A stretch of 64,000 nucleotides of DNA from Lentzea cavernae. GTDB lineage: Bacteria > Actinomycetota > Actinomycetes > Mycobacteriales > Pseudonocardiaceae. Shown here in pieces: positions 61,135-64,000 of this stretch. Below the pieces are notes generated by a model, which saw only the letters and a list, made by a program, of their open reading frames with translations, made no database searches and was not told the DNA's origin. Position 1 is the stretch's first letter; each line of letters starts with the position of its first letter. The position numbers were made by a program, and so were the translations under genes. The stretch covers positions 620,001-684,000 of the forward strand of contig NZ_BNAR01000005.1 in the NCBI RefSeq assembly GCF_014653695.1, in the 5' to 3' direction.

Positions 61135-62106
61135 ATGATCGACACTGTCGACGACGTCGTCCACACCATCTCCGCCGAGGAGGCGCGGGACGTGCTGGAG
61201 ATCGCGGAGAAGCTGCGATCGGTCTCCAGCGAGATCGACGACGCGCACTGGGTCGCCGCCGCCCGCGCCGCATGGGACCTGCTGCCCGTCACGTACCGGC
61301 GGCGCGTCAGGGAGTTCCGGCGCCACTCCGGCCCGGCGGGCGCCATGATCGTGCGCGGGCTGCCCGTCGACGAGGCGGCTTTGCCGCCCACGCCGACGGT
61401 CAGGGGTTCTGTGCAGCGTGCGACGAGCACACCCGCCGCGTTGCTGGTGATGACCGCCTGCGGGCTGGGCGACCCGGGAGCGTTCCTGGCGGAGAAGTCC
61501 GGCGCGCTGGTGCAGGACGTCGTGCCGGTGCCGGGCCAGGAGCAGTTCCAGGGCAACGCCGGGTCGGTCGACCTGATGATGCACAACGAGAACGCGTTCC
61601 ACCCGCATCGCCCGGACCACGTGATGCTGCTGTGCCTGCGACCGGACCACGAGCGCGTCGCCGGGTTGTCCACGGCGTCGATCCGCGAGGCGCTCCCGCT
61701 GCTCACACAGGACGCCAGGACCCGGCTCTCCCGGCCGGAGTTCAGCACCCAGCCGCCGCCGTCGTTCGGTGCCGGCGGCGGAGCGCAGCCGAGCCACCCG
61801 GTGCTGGCGGGCGACCTCGGTGATCCCGCCGTGCAGGTCGACTTCGCCGCCACCGTCGCCCTCACCCCGGAAGCGGAGGCCGCTCTGGCGGAGCTGTCCG
61901 GGGCGCTGGCCTCGGTGGCGCGGACGGTGCGCATGGGATCCGGCGACCTGGCCATCGTCGACAACCGCACCAGCCTGCACGGCCGGACCGCGTTCCGTCC
62001 CCGCTACGACGGGCGCGACCGGTGGGTGCAGCGCACGTTCGCGTTCGCGGACCTGCGCCGTTCGCGGGACTTCCGGCCGTCCGACAGCTACGTGCTGACC
62101 CGATAG
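61135..62106 (+). CDS. Fe(II)/2-oxoglutarate beta-hydroxylase, AsnO/VioC/clavaminate-synthase-like
   Basis: A 323-residue dioxygenase with the HxE iron motif of the AsnO/VioC/OrfP branch, H150-N-E152 (MMHNENAFHPHRPDHVML), a distal His282 in SLHGRTAFRPRYDG and the 2-oxoglutarate Arg near residue 300. AsnO hydroxylates free L-Asn at C3. With an Asn-specific module and an asparagine synthetase here, 3-hydroxyasparagine is the leading guess. Seven bases separate it from the NRPS gene. Free Asn versus carrier-bound substrate cannot be decided. Confidence 0.85.
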   Translation: MIDTVDDVVHTISAEEARDVLEIAEKLRSVSSEIDDAHWVAAARAAWDLLPVTYRRRVREFRRHSGPAGAMIVRGLPVDEAALPPTPTVRGSVQRATSTPAALLVMTACGLGDPGAFLAEKSGALVQDVVPVPGQEQFQGNAGSVDLMMHNENAFHPHRPDHVMLLCLRPDHERVAGLSTASIREALPLLTQDARTRLSRPEFSTQPPPSFGAGGGAQPSHPVLAGDLGDPAVQVDFAATVALTPEAEAALAELSGALASVARTVRMGSGDLAIVDNRTSLHGRTAFRPRYDGRDRWVQRTFAFADLRRSRDFRPSDSYVLTR

Positions 62107-62113
62107 GAGAACC

Positions 62114-63184
62114 GTGGAACTGGGTGATGTGCTCACCGTCCTCGCGACCGAGGCCTCCGACGACACCGGCGGCCGGCCGAGCGACGAGGCGTTGACGGCG
62201 CTGCGCCGCGCGGGTGTGCTGAGGCTCCCGCTCAGCGCCGACGACGGTGGCGGCGGGGCGAGCTGGGCCGAGGCGAACGCGGTCATCACCTCCCTGGCCA
62301 GGGTGGACGCGTCGACGGCCATCGTCGTGTTCCTGCACTACGCGGCACTGAGCAGGATCGTCCACTGGGGCACGCCGGAGCAGCGCAAGCGGCTGCTCAC
62401 GGCGGTCGTCGACGACGGGATGATCTTCGCGTCGTCGTGGAGCGAACCCGGTGCGGGGGCGTCGAAGCAGAAGATCGCCACCTCGGCGGCGCCGCGGGCG
62501 GACGGCGGCTGGCTGCTCGACGGCGCGAAGTCGTTCACCACGAGCGCGGGCGTGGCGGAGCTCTACCTGGTGCTCGCGAAGACCGGTGAGGCGGACGGGC
62601 CTGCCGGCAGTTACGGGCAGACGAACCAGGGCCTGTTCGTCGTCGAGGCCGCCCGGCCCGGCTTCGTCTTCGACGGCGTGCTGGACCTGGCCGGGATGCG
62701 GCGTTCGGCGACCGGGCTGATCAGGCTCGATTCCTACGTGGCAGGCCCGGACGACGCGCTGGCGAGCCCGGCGGACACCCCGGCCGTGATCAGCCACCCG
62801 CACACGCTCGGGCTGACCCTCGGCGCCGTGGGACTCGGGGTGGCGGAGAGCGCGTACGAGATCGCGCTCGCGACCGCGGCGCAACGCGGTCTCGACAGCC
62901 CGCTGCACCGGCACCAGCTGTTCGAGCTCCACGCGTCGGTCAGCGCGATCCGCGGTGTCGTGCAGGCGGCGACGCAGGGCGACGGGGACAGGTCGCGCGC
63001 GGCACTGACGGCGAAGGTGTTCGCGTCCGAGCGGGCCGAGTCGATCTGCCGGGTGGCGCAGGAGTTCGCGGGCAGCGCGGCGTTCGCCCGCACGCACCCG
63101 CTCAACCGGCTCGCCCAGGACGCACGCGCGGTGACGCTGATGGGACCGCCCAACCACCTGTGCCGCGAGCTGGTCACCCGATGA
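62114..63184 (+). CDS. Acyl-CoA-dehydrogenase-like flavoprotein of the NRPS cluster
   Basis: A 356-residue flavoprotein of the acyl-CoA dehydrogenase fold. LSADDGGGGASWAEANAVITSLA, SSWSEPGAGASKQKIATSAA and the helical C-terminus ending in AQDARAVTLMGPPNHLCREL match the group, including forms that oxidise nitrogen or carrier-bound substrates. GTG 62114 follows AGGAGA. The stop overlaps the next start (ATGA). Candidate reactions are desaturation of a carrier-bound residue or N-hydroxylation; neither can be decided here. Confidence 0.82.
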   Translation: MELGDVLTVLATEASDDTGGRPSDEALTALRRAGVLRLPLSADDGGGGASWAEANAVITSLARVDASTAIVVFLHYAALSRIVHWGTPEQRKRLLTAVVDDGMIFASSWSEPGAGASKQKIATSAAPRADGGWLLDGAKSFTTSAGVAELYLVLAKTGEADGPAGSYGQTNQGLFVVEAARPGFVFDGVLDLAGMRRSATGLIRLDSYVAGPDDALASPADTPAVISHPHTLGLTLGAVGLGVAESAYEIALATAAQRGLDSPLHRHQLFELHASVSAIRGVVQAATQGDGDRSRAALTAKVFASERAESICRVAQEFAGSAAFARTHPLNRLAQDARAVTLMGPPNHLCRELVTR

Positions 63185-64000
63185 GGGTCGGCGCGATCGT
63201 CCTGCCGGAACACGGATGGGCGCGGACGCGGGAGACGTGGCGCAGACTCGAGGAGATGGGCCTGGACCACGCATGGACCTTCGACCACCACTCGTGGCGT
63301 GACCTGCGGGACTCGCCCTGGTACGACGCGATCTCCACGCTCACCGCCGTGGCCGCCACCACCGGCACGATCCGGATCGGCACGATGGTGTCGACGCCGA
63401 ACTTCCGGCATCCCGCGGTGCTGGCGAAGCAGGTGATGACGCTCGACGAGATCTCCGGGGGCCGGTTCGTCCTCGGGATCGGCGCGGGCGCGCTGGGCGC
63501 CGACTCCGGGCTCCTCGGCGGGCCGGAGCTCTCCCCCGCGACGCGCGCCGATCGGTTCGCCGAGTTCGTGGAGCTGTCGGACCGCCTGCTGCGCTCTCCC
63601 GCCACAACGTTCTCGGGGTCGTTCTACGAGGTGGTGGACGCCAGGATGGTCCCCGGCTGCGTGCAGCGGCCCCGCGTGCCGTTCGCGATCGCGGCCACGG
63701 GTGCGCGTGGCCTGGACCTCGTGGCGACGCACGCGCGGACGTGGGTGACGATCGGCGACGCCCGGCGGCCGGGTGAGCGGACCGACACCGAGAGCAGGCA
63801 GGTGCTGCGCCGGCAGCTCTCGCTGCTCGCCGAGGCGTGCGAGAAGCGGAACCGCGAACTCGGTTCGGTCGGGAAGCTCGTGAACCTGAGCCGGGCGTTC
63901 GAGGCGCCGTTCGCCTCCCCCGCGCGGTTCGCGGACCTGCTCGGCACGTGCGCCGAGCTGGGCTTCACGGACGTCGTGGTGAACCACCCCCGGCCGTCCG
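63181..64000 (+). CDS. LLM-class flavin-dependent oxidoreductase (3' end off window)
   Basis: At least 273 residues of a luciferase-like monooxygenase, cut by the right edge. The barrel start MRVGAIVLPEHGW, DHAWTFDHHSW near residues 28-38, IRIGTMVSTPNFRHPAVLAKQVMTLDEISGGRFVLGIGAG (by pattern, 64-103) and PFAIAATGARGLDLVATHA near 162-180 are family features. ATG 63181 overlaps the preceding stop (ATGA), so it is coupled to the flavoprotein upstream. It may hydroxylate or oxidise the peptide using reduced FMN or F420. Confidence 0.9.
   Translation, partial: MRVGAIVLPEHGWARTRETWRRLEEMGLDHAWTFDHHSWRDLRDSPWYDAISTLTAVAATTGTIRIGTMVSTPNFRHPAVLAKQVMTLDEISGGRFVLGIGAGALGADSGLLGGPELSPATRADRFAEFVELSDRLLRSPATTFSGSFYEVVDARMVPGCVQRPRVPFAIAATGARGLDLVATHARTWVTIGDARRPGERTDTESRQVLRRQLSLLAEACEKRNRELGSVGKLVNLSRAFEAPFASPARFADLLGTCAELGFTDVVVNHPRPS

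Noticed and set aside
55089-61970. Very long open frame antisense to the NRPS genes
   Set aside because: It mirrors the codon pattern of the NRPS gene in a GC-rich genome and encodes an Arg/Gly/Val-rich product with no domain. The + strand frame carries complete C, A, T and TE motifs.

Overview
The window is very GC-rich, almost fully coding DNA from an actinomycete. The dense divergon/operon layout, ATGA/GTGA-type stop-start overlaps, many GTG starts, repeated TCCACNGTGGA-type words and the gene content (NRPS, GH43 enzymes with AbfB domains, PucR, WYL and HutC regulators) suggest a Pseudonocardiaceae member such as Lentzea or Saccharothrix. That placement is inferred; the window has no rRNA marker. 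No tRNA, rRNA, CRISPR array or transposase gene was seen.

Region by region. (1) 1-5741, minus strand: HutC-type GntR regulator, two-cluster ferredoxin, lipoprotein-permease-ATPase importer and a large flavoprotein with a HEAT-repeat tail (cut by the left edge), all closely coupled. (2) 5905-11326: two regulator/reductase divergons (LysR + MDR, TetR + quinone-oxidoreductase type), then a ketopantoate-reductase-like/rhodanese fusion. (3) 11331-25480: peptide-type ABC importer with a luciferase-like monooxygenase, a frameshifted BisC-type molybdoenzyme gene, an SsuD-like monooxygenase with an acyl-CoA-dehydrogenase-like flavoprotein, a LysR regulator, a hydrolase and a GlcD-like FAD oxidase. (4) 25640-29746: taurine/sulfonate-type operon (permease, binding protein, ATPase, TauD-type dioxygenase) divergent from a TetR regulator. 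Regions 1-4 read as an organosulfur scavenging island: importers bring in sulfonates or other sulfur compounds, and FMN-, Fe/2OG- or Mo-dependent enzymes release the sulfur. This is inferred from enzyme families.

(5) 30054-37335, plus strand: secreted pectin/arabinan degradation set (a PL9 pectate lyase with a ricin-type domain, then four GH43 enzymes), with a LacI-like operator before the GH43 run. (6) 37348-45840: SNF2 helicase, SDR/PucR divergon, two alpha/beta hydrolases, a SIS-domain gene behind an exact DasR-type palindrome, an SRPBCC protein and a WYL regulator.

(7) 45844-64000 and beyond the right edge: a biosynthetic gene cluster with a divergent core. Leftward: free-standing adenylation-thiolation protein, fold-type-II PLP enzyme, PanD aspartate decarboxylase, FemAB/GNAT-like transferase, asparagine synthetase and DUF885-type metallopeptidase. 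Rightward: MbtH protein, C-A-T-C-A-T-TE NRPS, AsnO/VioC-like hydroxylase, acyl-CoA-dehydrogenase-like flavoprotein and LLM monooxygenase (truncated). The line predicts a three-residue peptide ending in Asn or 3-hydroxy-Asn. The building-block genes (AsnB, PanD, PLP enzyme, hydroxylase) fit it, and I recognise no characterised cluster with this set.

Other notable items: a 165-bp nested inverted-repeat element exactly between two convergent stop codons; a G-rich hexamer repeat encoding a Gln-Pro tail on a permease; several promoters that predict leaderless mRNAs, including two nearly identical ones; and two genes with -1 frameshifts.
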